From: Passalora sequoiae
Lineage: Eukaryota; Ascomycota; Dothideomycetes; Mycosphaerellales; Mycosphaerellaceae
DNA length: 64,000 nt
Assembly: GCA_013248845.1 (NCBI GenBank)
Contig: WSQC01000032.1
Span: 248,001-312,000, forward strand
Direction of reading: 5' to 3'
Part shown: positions 20,179-31,557 of the stretch, in pieces
How positions within the stretch are numbered: position 1 is the first letter of the stretch
Layout of the letters: every line of letters begins with the position of its first letter
Notes under the pieces: model-generated
Databases searched by the model: none
Told to the model about the DNA's origin: nothing
The model's input: only the letters and a program-made list of their open reading frames with translations
Translations under genes and position numbers: made by a program

Positions 20179-21600
20179 TCACAGAGGCACATCTTCCATC
20201 ATCTCAAGCGCTCCTTCTCTTGCTATCGTGATGATCGCATCTCCTAGCGTGTTCGTCGCGAAACCAGCTTCGCAGTACGCAAAGTAGTATTCCCATTTCC
20301 GCTTGAAGACGTCGACCTCGTCTTCTGTCATCTTTCGCTTCTCGCGCTCGGCGTACTCTGACATCAAGGCTGGCCTGATCTCGGACTGGAATTTCTGCAT
20401 GAACGATTGTCTCCATAGTCGCAGGGTCTTGGCGTAATGTGGTCCGATGTTCTCGACGGTGGATGGTATGAGACGAGGTTCGACACCGCGCTTGAGATCG
20501 GAAGAGCCGCTCCGGATTGCGTCGAGCAGTTGAGTTACGGTAGGAAGGTGCCCTCCCGGGAAAATGTATCGCCGAATGAAATCGTCCGAGTTCGAGTATA
20601 CGGCATATCGTGATTCGGGAATCGTGATGCACTGGAAGACTGCAATGCCGCCATCGGACTTCAGCAGCTTGTCGATGCAACGAAAGTATGTGTCCAAATA
20701 TTCTGCGCCAACCGCTTCCAACATCTCAATCGATACGACCTTGTCGTACTTCTCCGATTCCTCTGGCACCGGCAGACTACGATAATCGCAGAGTAGCACC
20801 TTAATCTTGTCCTGCATGCCTTTTGCCTTTATGCGGTCTTCTGCAAGCTTCTTCTGTTCTGCGCTGAGAGTCAAACTCGTCACTTTGCAGCCCTTCGTTT
20901 CCACTGCCAGAATGGCGAAGCTGCCCCAACCTGTTCCGATCTCCAAAACGTGATCTGTGCTCTTTATGCGCGCATTCTTTATGAAGCGAGACAGCTTGCG
21001 ATACTGTGCGCTTTCCAAAGATTCTTGCTTGGATTGGGCGTCGGAGGTCGGCAGCCAGATCGGACAACTGTATGTCATGTCTGGGCTTAGAAATGCGGCA
21101 AACATGTCGTTGCTGATATCGTAGTGCGCAGAAATGTTCAGGCGAGCATTTTGCAAGGTGTTCGTCTTCCGCAGCAATGCACTCACTTTGCCCATGACGT
21201 TACTAGCAATGGTTGTGCCGTTGGAAAGATAGTGCTTGTTCAGAATGAATAATCTGAAGAAGTTTGTGAGATCTGAACAGCTGAACTCCCCAAGCATATA
21301 TGACTCTGCAAATCCCATGTCGGCGAAGATTGCCAATCGTATCCAAAACTGCTCATTGGTGATTCGAAGAGCAACGTGTGGGATTTCATGGACGGTGCGA
21401 GCATGTTCCGGTTTCGAGACTCGGTCCCTGCTGCCACAGACGGTAATACTGCCGTCGGCGTCTTCTATGGTCAAGGAGCCGATCTGTATATTCCGAAGCG
21501 TGGCAAGTATGGCACCTCTGGCGAAGGAGAGGAGCGGTGGCCATGCGTATGTCGAGCCGGCATGGCTGGCCAAGGCAGTAACACGCTCAATTCCAAGCAT
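20179..21600 (-). CDS. Cyclopropane-fatty-acyl-phospholipid synthase-like SAM methyltransferase
   Basis: A single exon of 473 residues starting MLGIERVTAL. Order of features: an N-terminal lipid-binding part (ADMGFAESYMLGEF, with HYDISNDMFAAFLSPDMTYS), then the SAM-binding motif VLEIGTGWGSFAI, then SIEMLEAVG, FIRRYIFPGGHLP and the CFA-synthase ending YYFAYCEAGFATNTLGD, which contains the conserved cysteine. Known members transfer a methylene group from SAM across cis double bonds of membrane phospholipid acyl chains. Length fits the family. An upstream in-frame extension has no ATG. It lies between the sterol-type remnants and ZPR1; whether it is part of that cluster is unknown. An alternative is methylation of another lipid substrate. 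Confidence 0.88.
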   Translation of the reverse strand: MLGIERVTALASHAGSTYAWPPLLSFARGAILATLRNIQIGSLTIEDADGSITVCGSRDRVSKPEHARTVHEIPHVALRITNEQFWIRLAIFADMGFAESYMLGEFSCSDLTNFFRLFILNKHYLSNGTTIASNVMGKVSALLRKTNTLQNARLNISAHYDISNDMFAAFLSPDMTYSCPIWLPTSDAQSKQESLESAQYRKLSRFIKNARIKSTDHVLEIGTGWGSFAILAVETKGCKVTSLTLSAEQKKLAEDRIKAKGMQDKIKVLLCDYRSLPVPEESEKYDKVVSIEMLEAVGAEYLDTYFRCIDKLLKSDGGIAVFQCITIPESRYAVYSNSDDFIRRYIFPGGHLPTVTQLLDAIRSGSSDLKRGVEPRLIPSTVENIGPHYAKTLRLWRQSFMQKFQSEIRPALMSEYAEREKRKMTEDEVDVFKRKWEYYFAYCEAGFATNTLGDAIITIAREGALEMMEDVPL

Positions 21601-23148
21601 GTTCACTACTCTGCGCTTTTGCAAGAAGTCCCAAGCTCTCGTGCCCGCAGTATTGATGCTCGTGTGGGAACAGCTATGAGAACAGAGGAGGAAGAGTGCA
21701 ATGCCACCTCTCCGCAGAAGGCCCGTCACTTGAATGCAAGATGGAGGATGCAAGAAGCGAAACAAAGCGCGAGGTAGAAAGAAAGTCTAGCTGCATGAAG
21801 AATGGAGGCGCATACCAGGGAGACAGAGAGAGAGAGAGAGAGAGATTCACACTACCGTTCCTGGTACCGGAATAGCTCATCCTGACGGAGAGAATGTCCA
21901 GCCACGCCGCCGGGCGTGCCAGTCAAGACGCCAGCAATGTATGGATAGTGGGACCATTCCGGCGCGTAGGCCCGGACTGTCGGACTTGCTTAAAGTGCGA
22001 CATGATTCCAGGCGAGTACCTAGTGCTGGCGCAAGGGCTTCCAGAGCGAGTGTGCTGTGTGCTGTGCGCTGAGGTGTGCAGGGAAACATGAATGTACACA
22101 AAATTTGATATCTGCCATGACGTCCTGCATCAGCTCGGATGGGAATGGTTGGCGGCGCATTCCATGGATCTCCGACTTCTGGTTGGGCAGACGATAGATG
22201 AGCCGACCTTGTGCGAAGACTTTGCCGTGTCGGTTATTTCGCGGATGCTGGCCAGCCATACAGTAGTATCAGACGTGGCAATATTTTTGTTTCTCGTGAC
22301 GGGTGCATCGCATTGTTACACGTAGTCTATGAGCCTTACATGTCGTCTGTCACCTCAGAGACAAGGGATGGATTATTCGTTTGCTCGTCACATGCACTCC
22401 GCCGGTCATCCATGCTCGGCCGAGCTCCGGCGGCAAGGATAATTCTATCAGTGGGGTAAAGTGGTCGTCTTGGCAGGAACGAGGTTCAAACCGACTCAAT
22501 TTGAATATCATCTCACCGACATGTAAGCTTTATATGCAGAAACCATCACCATCACCATAGAGGCTCTCTCTCTCTGGGGTACAACATAGCATAGGCTCAG
22601 TGACCACCTGCCTGAGTCGACGTCGCTCTATTGGCAATTGCTCTTCTCAATTGTCCACACCAACGTTACACCCCAAGCAGCTATGCCGACTGCCCGTCTG
22701 TGGGTACCCATGAAGATGCACGTACAGATTCGTAAATGCCTCAGAGCCAACGCATGCTGTCTGCACCGACTTGGCGGCAGTACACATTGCCCAAAATTGG
22801 TCCCACTTTTGCCCGTGCGAACTGATATTCGTCGATCATAGCACACTGGGGTAACGTAGCGGCGGTAAGCGACCTGTATACGGTGACAGTAGATCTCAAC
22901 AGTTCGAGCTCGAAAGTTTGTAAAGGAGGCAACGAGAGATTAGACACCACGTTGCCATCAAGCACAGTAGCCCCAGTCTCGAACATCCAAGCGTCGTCAA
23001 TCGTGGCGTGTGGCAAATCTCCAGACATCAGTTGTAGGTGGGTTCACATCGCAGCGCTTCCGGAGCTCGAGGGTCGGATTCAAGGGTTTCTGTCGAGTAC
23101 TAGTGATTGGTCTTACCTCGATCGTTGATATTGCACTTCCTACTGGTT
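21601..23148. other. Intergenic region with simple repeats
   Basis: About 1.5 kb between two minus-strand genes. It contains an (AG)n tract at 21825-21845 and a short CT tract near 22563-22576. A 95-codon ATG-started frame on the minus strand (22741-23028) has protein-like composition at its start but no known domain, and I do not call it. Confidence 0.45.
21825..21845. repeat. (AG)n microsatellite
   Basis: An uninterrupted AG dinucleotide run of 21 bases in the 5' region of the CFA-synthase-like gene. Confidence 0.9.
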
Positions 23149-24705
23149 CTACGTCGTCTTCTCTTCCTGTTCATAACCTTCGGTCTTGATGTCTGCCAGG
23201 CCAAGGTCCTCTTCTTCCTCTTTCGTTCGCTCATAGTCCTCTAGCGTGATCTTCGGGTCCGGCTCCGGTGCAGTCAAGCTCTGAACATACGAGCCAGCCA
23301 GAGGATCTTCCAGAATCAGGGTGAATTCTTTCTTGCCGTTTATGGCATCTGTGAGTAGCGCGAAAAAGTCCTCCCAGAGCTTCTTGCTGTCTGAAGTCAT
23401 CGAATCGCCAGCACCATCAGGAACAGGTGCATCGCCGTCTTCCAAACCAAAAGCTTGCCCCCGGAGGTCTTTTCGTATCTGTGTCATGATACCTTCGACC
23501 GTGGTGAATCTGCCACCCATTGTACCCGGCTCGACTCGCAATTGCAATTCCGGACAGTGTAGAGATGCGCTTTCACTTTTGAGAATATCCCGTGCCAAGT
23601 CTTCGCTATTGCTGACTTTGAGCGTTATCCTTCGACCCTTCTCGGGCACTTCGCCACCAGTCTTGACCTCATTACTTCGATAGCCGCAATCATCGCAGAC
23701 CGTTGACATGAGGACCACCTGCTTGAAGTATGGAATATTGACCATCTTCATGTTGGTGGCGCAAGGTCTTGTGCAGCCCGGACAAGAGGCTGGAAAGCTA
23801 TAGACTTGATTCTCCACAATGTCTTCTTCCTGGTCGACATTGTTTCCCTGTACCGTAGGGGCTGCGTCTGCTCCAACCAGACCACTGGCGTGATATTCTG
23901 GTCGCATCTCTGTTTCTGGCACTTCTGTTGCTGGAGTGGGAACGTCGTCCCCGAGTCCGAGCATTCCATTCTGTGCTGGCGTTCTGTTGTACCCAACCTT
24001 CGCCCACTTTCCTGCCGCGTCGCCTGGTCGCGGTTCGATCGAGCTGTTACCGCTCGGATCGTCAGCAGAAATTGCAAAAGGATATCTCCGTCCTTCAAGC
24101 ATATCTGTAAGAGCTGCGATAATAGTTCCGACCTTCTCACCGACTTCTGGCATCTGCTCCATCCTCGCTTCCTGGTGTTGTGCCAGGTCATCTCTTACAG
24201 AAGTGAGAACACCCTCAACATTGGTATATCGTCCCTTTCCTGCTGGTATCTCGAGATCGATGTCCTCTATCCTGAACAAACACGTATCGCTCTTCACAAC
24301 TTGTCTTTGAAGGTCTTCGTTTTTATCCACCCTAAATGCATATCTGACGCCTTTTGGTTGAATCTCGCCGGCCGATTGAATCTCGCTGGTATGATGGCCG
24401 CATTTGTCACAGGTGAAGGACATTATAATGACCTCGCGGAAGAAGGGAATCTTCGTGAGAAGGAGCTTCGTGGTACCATCTCCGTGACAATTCATGCACA
24501 GGCTCTCGATCTCTTCAACGACTTTCTGCTCAGAGTCGCCATCGCTCGTCCTCTCCACCGTTCTCCCCATATCTTCGAATAGATCTTGTGCCAACGACTT
24601 GCTAGCCGGGGGAACGCCATTGCTATCTTGTGCCATATCAATGTCTCTTCGTTTGCTGGGTTCTGGATCGGTAGTCTCTGGATATGGTCGCTTGAGTGAG
24701 TCCAT
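23149..24705 (-). CDS. ZPR1: Zinc finger protein ZPR1
   Basis: A single exon of 518 residues from MDSLKRPYPE; an upstream in-frame ATG at 24777 would add 24 residues. There are two ZPR1 modules, each a C-x2-C...C-x2-C zinc finger followed by a beta-rich domain. Module 1 has CMNCHGDG and CDKCGHHTSEIQ; module 2 has CPGC and CDDCGYRSNEVKTGG. Both carry the IPFFREVIIMS / IPYFKQVVLMS family signature. ZPR1 is an essential eukaryotic protein that acts in eEF1A folding and nuclear signalling. The C-terminus is acidic. This is a core gene interrupting the lipid-type genes around it. Confidence 0.95.
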   Translation of the reverse strand: MDSLKRPYPETTDPEPSKRRDIDMAQDSNGVPPASKSLAQDLFEDMGRTVERTSDGDSEQKVVEEIESLCMNCHGDGTTKLLLTKIPFFREVIIMSFTCDKCGHHTSEIQSAGEIQPKGVRYAFRVDKNEDLQRQVVKSDTCLFRIEDIDLEIPAGKGRYTNVEGVLTSVRDDLAQHQEARMEQMPEVGEKVGTIIAALTDMLEGRRYPFAISADDPSGNSSIEPRPGDAAGKWAKVGYNRTPAQNGMLGLGDDVPTPATEVPETEMRPEYHASGLVGADAAPTVQGNNVDQEEDIVENQVYSFPASCPGCTRPCATNMKMVNIPYFKQVVLMSTVCDDCGYRSNEVKTGGEVPEKGRRITLKVSNSEDLARDILKSESASLHCPELQLRVEPGTMGGRFTTVEGIMTQIRKDLRGQAFGLEDGDAPVPDGAGDSMTSDSKKLWEDFFALLTDAINGKKEFTLILEDPLAGSYVQSLTAPEPDPKITLEDYERTKEEEEDLGLADIKTEGYEQEEKTT

Positions 24706-24954
24706 GAAAAAGAACGAGAGTGGATAAGCGCAACATGCAGGTGGAACCTGAGACGAAAAGTTCTCGAAATGCGTCATAACGTGTTCTTTATCGCGCGTTA
24801 TCTTAGCATATGGTCCGAGCGCAAGCTAAGCTTACCAAGACACGCGAGAAGTATCAAGACGCGACTGGGCTACATTGCATCAACATAACATTTACTCTAA
24901 CATCATCACGTGTCGGAAGCAGAAAACCGAGTCTGTGATGTTGGATGGATGACT

Positions 24955-26644
24955 CTAGCCGAGCGCCACTCTACAGCCCTCTGCGCAACAGAGTACAATG
25001 GTCAATCTTTGGCGTTCTTGCCCAATTTCCGTCGACTCATCCTTCGGCAGCGCAATCCCCGGAAACGTCTGCAACATTCTGACTACCATGTAGCCTGCTT
25101 CAACGAGTGCGAAGTCCTCTGTGCAGTCGTCAGCTGATGTGAGACTTGCAGCGAAATGCGGTGTACTTACGACCCAGACAAAGCCTCGGGCCTGCGTGGA
25201 AGGGAACATAACCATATCCTATCGTGGTCTGCAAACGACCGCCATTCTCGAGCCAGCGTTCTGGGCGGAACTCCGCAGCATCCTGGCCATACAATGCCTT
25301 TCGTCTATGAAGTACGTATGGGCCAAAGCCAACAGGCTCTCCTTTCCTCACCAGTACTGGCGACTTGCCGTCAGGTCCTCCGCCGACAGGTAATGTGGTT
25401 GTCTTTGCTGTCGTCCTGGCATTCATTGGAACAGAAGGATAGAGTCGAAGTACCTCCTTGAAAACGGCATCGAGGTACTTCATCTTCTTCAGGTCCACAC
25501 GACTGGGAGCTTTTCCAGCAATGCAGATCTCATTGATTTCATCAGACAGCGTGGCAAGTACCGGGGGATGACGCACAAGCAGTCTAAACGTCCAGCTCAG
25601 CAGGCACGCGGTCGTATCTCTTCCGGCAAGAAGTACATGCAAACACTGATCACGCAGCAGCTTTGGGTCTTGTGTCTGCTCCAGCATGTCATCAAGCACA
25701 CTGAATGCAGACTTCTCATCGCGCTGTGATAGGTCGCGCGCCCTGGAGACAGCTTTGTCAACAACATTGTGTACCAGACGATTTGCACGTCGGTATCGAG
25801 GCCCGTCCATCAGCCAATATAATGGCCCCAGCCTCAAGCGACTTACGATATAGTCCTGCGCCTCGTCGAACGCAGCTGCGAACGTTGCGGCAGGTACACC
25901 TGTCAGTTCTTCTAATACCTCGAGCTGGCAGCCGAACAAAAGGAAGCATGTGATGTCGAAGGTGAAGCGGAAGAACAATGGCTGCAAGTCGACTATGTCC
26001 CCATGCTTCAGCGATTCGACGATCTCTTCGACAGCACGAGCGATCTCTTGGAGACCCTGCTCTCGATTTTGAGCGAACGTCGGCCTCAGCAGTGCTCTCG
26101 AATGCTGCCATGCGCTTCCGTCCTGTGTAAAGATGCCATTGCCCAAGGTTGGAGCAAAGACAGGCCTACGCTCTCCCAGATCAAAGTCTGCCGTGTGGTC
26201 AGCATCGCTGTGCTGAGATAGCTGTGTGGCTACTTCGCTCCACTCTTACCAGTGAACTGCTTGCTGAGTAGTGCTTCGACATTGATGGGGTCCACAGTGA
26301 CTATTGCTCGTGCGCCTAGCAGTGTCTGTTCAAAAGTCGTCCCGGTACGGGTAATGATCATCTCAATGTTTGGTAGCAGTCGCTGCTTCTTGGCTAATTC
26401 GAAGGTCTTTGCAATCAGATGCAAACCAAAAGGCCAGGGACCCGTATCCAGCTTTGCGGGTGCCTCGCATCCTCTCTTGGTGACCAATTCCTGCTCAATC
26501 TGTGTCGCAGTCAGCGATTATGAGGTGCATCAGTAGGTACGCCATTTGTATTACTTCTTGTGCTCTGTTCCTGCTGACATAATTGACGGCAGTGTATAGC
26601 ACCACGACGACGCACAGCGCTGCCGTGACCAATGTCGGATACAT
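24955..26644 (-). CDS. CYP52-type cytochrome P450 (probable fatty acid or alkane omega-hydroxylase)
   Basis: Four exons are predicted: 26555-26644, 26250-26499, 25171-26187 and 24955-25118, with introns of 55, 62 and 52 bp, giving 506 residues. The junctions restore family motifs: a hydrophobic anchor (MYPTLVTAALCVVVVLYTAV) then IEQELVTKRGC; QFT-DFDLGERRPVFAPTLGNGIFTQDG; and CLG-QDFALVEAGY. Other motifs are the I-helix LLAGRDTTACLLSW, the K-helix KEVLR, a FRPERW segment and the heme loop FHAGPRLCLG with Cys450. The GRDTTA I-helix and the LGxGIFTxDG start are hallmarks of CYP52 enzymes, ER-bound hydroxylases of fatty-acid and alkane ends. The substrate is inferred from the family. Confidence 0.9.
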
Positions 26645-28050
26645 GTCGCATAGGCAACGACCTCCTATTCCGACATCAAGGTCCTACGACCGTTGGCCAT
26701 CTTCCGCTCGAAGACGCATTCACAATTTTGCTGTCCCGTCTCAGCTGCAGGCATCACCTTCCTAGCAGTCTATTCTTGGCACAAAGCTGTAGAATTGTGG
26801 GCGGGGCAATATCATCCCGAGTTGCCGATAGCAATCCGTGCCGGACGCCCTCCGGACCTCGGCATACTAGGAACGAATTGCGATACAGACTCATTTCATG
26901 TCCAGTACTCATCGTCTCAAATCGTGCACACATATACGAACAGAAAAGTACAGTATACGACTCCATCAGGAAGAATGGTGATATGAAACAACCAAGTTGT
27001 CTTGGCAGGAGATGGACGTTTTCTGCAAGACACGAATCAGCCCAGTAAGCACTACGAGACTCTATTGACAGTTGGAGAAGCAGACTTCACGTGAAGTGAT
27101 TCATGCCTGCATGTGGCCGGACACACTGGCCAAGCCAGATCAGAAGTGGCACTCGCACACAAAGACGGCTCGGACTTTCATCGGCTTACTCGCGTAAGAA
27201 CCGCGAGGCTTCTTGCTCATGTCCAATTGCAACTAATACCACCTGCATATGAACAGGCTCTGCGACACGTGCATATGGGTGACGCCAAAGATCGAAGCCG
27301 TGCGACATGTCTAGGAAGCCACGCGGCGCGTCTTGGCTGGGTCCTACAAGGGGACAATGACGTTCCTGCAGGTCCATCTGGAGTTCTGGGAATGCGAGCG
27401 ACACAACCTCACTGGACACTCACGTGCTGTGTTGAATGCTGCTCGCGTGCCTGCACGTAGCTCATTGTCTTCCGTTCTGCCGAAAGTGAGCGGCGATGCG
27501 ACCTAAGCAGCTTAGTTCACGGTTCATGCAGGTACTATACACGGGCATTACGCCAGATCCATAGCATGATCGGCACTTGTGCCCAAGACGGACCTCTGGC
27601 ACAGGAGAAATCTGGAGAAATGTCGCAACTCGGGCGAACTTTTTTTTCCAGAAGCCGGGATTGTGCTGCATCACAAGCGCGCTACAAAGTGCCACGCTAC
27701 CTAAGCGCGTCCTAGAGACCTCACCATCGTCTGTCCGATGAACCTACATTGAGCCTCACTATCGGGAACACCCAAGCGATGATAGGGCGAACACACTACT
27801 GGACAACGGCTTCGCGCACTAGGTGTTCATGCCTGAAGCGATCCAGTTCGAGAGCAGCATCCTTGTCCTCTACGAATTGCCGGATGGCATGATCGTCGTC
27901 GCAAGATATGCGCACGGGAAGTCGGGATGCAGTACTGTCTCAAGTGCATGGATATCTTCTTCCTCGACCTTGAAGGAGGTCGCATATGTTGACAGGATAG
28001 CAGCTACTGTGGATGGCGTCTGCGCCGGATCTTGTCGTTTCCATCCCACG
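26645..28050. other. Gene-free interval
   Basis: About 1.4 kb between divergent genes. Open frames are short and overlap antisense to one another. I see no domain, repeat or RNA gene here. It presumably holds the promoters of the CYP52-type P450 and the PTH11-type receptor. Confidence 0.5.
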
Positions 28051-29175
28051 ATGACTGTGCAACCAGCTGGTAGAGGGCCTCAGGTCATGGCCGTCTTTGT
28101 GCTCTTCACTATCTTGACGACGATAGCGACTGGATTACGAGTCTATTGCCGCACCACTGTAGTCAAGCTCTTTGGCTGGGACGATTGGCTGGCAGTGCTG
28201 GCCTGGGTATGTCGCGACATCTGTTTCTGGGATCTGACATGTTGCTGACTGTTTACAGGCACTCTTCGTCTGCCATGCATCCTTTGCAATCACGGGTGTC
28301 TACCACGGTACGGGACAGCATGCCTGGAACATCCTGCCGCAATCAGAAATCATTGATGGTCTCAAGGCACGACACACCACGCGTCGCATGCACGCAATTC
28401 GACTGACTTGAAACAGTGGTGGTGGCTTTGTGAGCCACTTTATGTACTGTCGAACATGGCTATCAAGGCAAGCATAGCACTCATGCTGCTTCGACTGCTG
28501 GTCGATGTTGCCCAACGAACGATACTCTGCGTGGTACTTGCCGTCACGGAGGTGTACAGCGCCGCCTTCTTCCTGCTCTTCGTCTTCCAATGTCAACCTT
28601 CCTCCTACTTCTGGACCAGATTCGCCGGAGCGGAGGGCAGCTGTCTGGATACAGAGGTCGTCGTTGGTGCAGTATATGCATACTCTGCGATCATGTGCGT
28701 TGGCGACTGGACATTCTCAATCCTGCCATTTGTAATCGTCTGGCGGCTCGAGCAGTTGCCGAGGCGAGAGAAGGTAATGGTCGGCGTGATCCTGTCCCTC
28801 AGCGCTATGTAAGTCAGCATCAGAAGTTCTTGACTTTCTTCGCTCACTTATGGAACCCGCAGAGCATCAATTGCGACTATCGCACGTATTCCGTATATTC
28901 ACACACTTTCTAATCAAGCCGACTTCCTTCACGCCACTTCCGACGTTGCGATCTGGTCGTGCACCGAGACTGGACTCGCCATCACTGCTTGCTGCTTTGC
29001 CACGTTGCGCCCGCTGTTTAGAAGTATCATTGATCATACGACGCGAAGGTCTACAGCACGATCCGGCCGTAGGTCAAGTACCGGCTCTCGAACTTGGCAA
29101 CCGCTACCACGAACGATCTCGACGAGTACAGCGGACATAATCTACATGTCTCCAGATCTGAAGAGCAGCAGGTAG
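28051..29175 (+). CDS. PTH11-type (rhodopsin-domain) integral membrane protein
   Basis: Four exons are predicted: 28051-28206, 28259-28366, 28417-28808 and 28863-29175, giving 322 residues. The second intron is best read as GC-AG (AAG|GCACGA...AAACAG), because the only nearby GT donor throws the frame into a stop. Helices are evident: VMAVFVLFTILTTIATGLRVYCR, DDWLAVLAW-ALFVCHASFAITGVYHG, WWWLCEPLYVLSNMAIKASIAL, LAVTEVYSAAFFLLFVF, AYSAIMCVGDWTFSILPFVIVW and TGLAITACCFATLRPL. The FGWDDW and CEPLYVLSNM-IKASIALMLLRL segments are typical of the fungal rhodopsin-domain family that includes PTH11-like surface receptors. It lacks an N-terminal CFEM domain. Ligand and signalling role are unknown. Confidence 0.82.
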
Positions 29176-29558
29176 ACTCTTTGGCAGCACAGAACGTTCT
29201 CTCCGAAGCAGCTTTTCGAGAAAGCAACGTGATACAAGGTCCATTGCGACATGCATCCCAACATTATGTGCTCGTTTATATTGCCCTGAGACCGTGTAGA
29301 CTAATGAGAATGTATACGCAGTTTCATGCCTGGTTCCTTTGCCAGCGCAAGATTCCGCAGAATCGTGCGTGGCGTTGTTGTGGCTGCCTTTCGATACTCA
29401 AGCTTCAGCTACTGCGGCCTCACGTGGAGGCTTAGCGAACTTTCTGGTGCTGCGCACAACAGCTCTGATCTAAAGTATACAGGTCAGCCCGGAGCTCACA
29501 ATGCAGCAGCTTACTTGCCAATAGATTCACAGCTCGATGCAAGGATTTGCGTCGCAGC
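29176..29558 (+). other. Short intergenic region before the HET gene
   Basis: This 383-bp spacer between two same-strand genes holds the 3' UTR of the receptor and the promoter of the HET gene. No specific element was recognised. Confidence 0.4.
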
Positions 29559-31557
29559 ATGGATCCAAGGACAGAGTTAGCTATTAGAATACTGAAAGAA
29601 GACGAATCCCATACGGTCAAGATCCCTACCCTATGGTTCACATATGAACCACTTGATCACAAGCGAAAGGAGATTCGGTTGTTGACGATCGCCTCCACTC
29701 ACACCTATGCAACATTCCCAATTGATGGACTCGGTGCACTGCAATGCACCCTTCGAGTCGTAGCTCTAAAAGACGACCCGCAGTATGAAGCAATCTCATA
29801 CTGCTGGGGCAATCCCGACGACCGCGAGGACATTATCCTCAATGGATCAGCATTCTCGGTCACAAAAAGCTTGAGTAGCGCCCTTCGCCAGTTCCGTGGC
29901 GACGACGAAAATCGCGCACCTGTTAGTTTCTGGGCAGATGCTATATGCATCAACCAAGAAGATGATGTCGAACGAGCCAAGCAGGTAGCTATCATGCGAG
30001 ACATCTACTCCTCAGCGACGAATGTTCGCATCTGGCTCGGTCCCCGCTGGCAATTGAGCGAGGAGATGGGAAGTGCGTTCGAACTGTTGCGAATTGTGGG
30101 TACAGAAGGTATGACATTACCGACAAAGATGAAGTGGTTCGTCCCGCATCTGCTTGGCCTGGGGAAGATGTTCCAAAATCCGTACTGGTCGAGGCGCTGG
30201 ATTACTCAAGAGATCGCTCTCGCCAAATCACTCACGATACACGATGGTCCCGTCAGCAGATCGCTATCTGTTGAGCGTGACATTGTCAACATACGGTCCT
30301 TTGGGCGCGGCATCATCAATAGATATAGCGAGGCTATCAAAGGCTTCTTTCCAGCTTTTAGTGGTGGTCCAGCTCGTGAACATGACCCGGAAGATGCGTC
30401 GTACGATGAGTGGGTAGCCATCTTCGAGAGCACCAGGACTATGCTATCGGCTGTGACGAACATTATCACTGCCAGAAATCTGATTTTACTGCCTGGAGAT
30501 AGCGCTTCCGTTTCGCTGCATCAGTTACGAGGGGCCAAATGCTCGAGGAACCACGACTATGCATATGGCTTGCTTGGCATGACCAATGCGAACGACCACG
30601 GCATTATTCCCGATTACGACAAGCCTTGGCAGCAAGTATTTGCCGACTTCACCGCAAGAGTGATGATAGGCGATGGTAATCTAGGCTTGATGTTCTATAC
30701 ACCTCCGAGGTCATCGGACATTCCTTCTTGGACGCTCGATTGGCGCTTCGAGGTAGCTTATGAGGACTATCCTGTGGCCGTAGAGAATATGTACAACGCC
30801 GCAGCTGGAACACCGTTCCCTGTGTCGATTATTCGACCTGGAGCGATAATGTTGAAAGGACTTATGGTGGATACGATTGAGATCCTGGGGGCCTCAGCTG
30901 GTAAGGATCCGAACTACGTCCCTACCGACACGGAAATGTACGCCGCAGCGCTGACGCCGGCGCGGCATAGCGTGCTCAAAGATTGGATTCGTTTGCATGA
31001 TACACGCTCTCCTCATCCTCCTCTGAGCTATGGCATCCACCCCGACCAAATACGCACACTACTAGCGGATGAAGGAGGGAAGGGTTCAGCCGTAGTCAAG
31101 GGCCGTCTTACCTCACTTCCTCTAAGAATCACTTCCAGTTTGCTAAAACGGTACAAAAGAGCTATGGACCACTTTTTGAATACCGGAGAAATTACGCACG
31201 AAGTCTGCTCCAAAGTAGTCAACCGTATGCAGAAATACGCATTCTTTATGACGGCCAACGGTCGCCCCGGAATGGCGAAACCTGGCGTCCGAACTGGCGA
31301 CAAGATCTGTGTCTTCAGCTCGGCAGGAGTGCCATATGTGCTTCGACCACAGCGTGGACGAAGTAGGATAATCTACCGGCTTATGGGGCCTTGTTACGTT
31401 CATGGTAAGCCTTGCGGTTCCGAGAACCTGGCTTCACGCTAACCTTTGGGCAGGTATCATGGATGGTGAGGCTATACTCAGCGCATTGAATGTCCTTGAC
31501 ATGTTCGATGATCACGCAAAGGTCGAAGATGTCTTTGAGAATGTGGTGCTGGTGTAG
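29559..31557 (+). CDS. HET-domain (heterokaryon incompatibility) protein
   Basis: Two exons, 29559-31404 and 31454-31557, are joined across a 49-bp intron (GTAAGC donor, GGGCAG acceptor), giving 649 residues. The last exon restores CYVHG-IMDGEAI, the usual end of this family. The HET domain lies in the first third: YEAISYCWG, SFWADAICINQEDDVERAKQVAIMRDIYSSA and VRIWLG are its three signature blocks. The middle has HDYAYGLLGM and a PDYDKPW stretch seen in many HET proteins. HET proteins trigger cell death or rejection when unlike fungal strains fuse; many copies have no proven role. A degraded HET-like fragment lies 0.8 kb downstream. Confidence 0.9.

Noticed and set aside
21601..21765. N-terminal extension of the CFA-synthase-like protein
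   Set aside because: The extended frame has no ATG; the first methionine in frame is at 21600, and the family homology begins after it.
29094..29435. Separate open frame after the PTH11-type receptor
   Set aside because: It begins with TTG, overlaps the receptor's last exon in another frame and has no domain.
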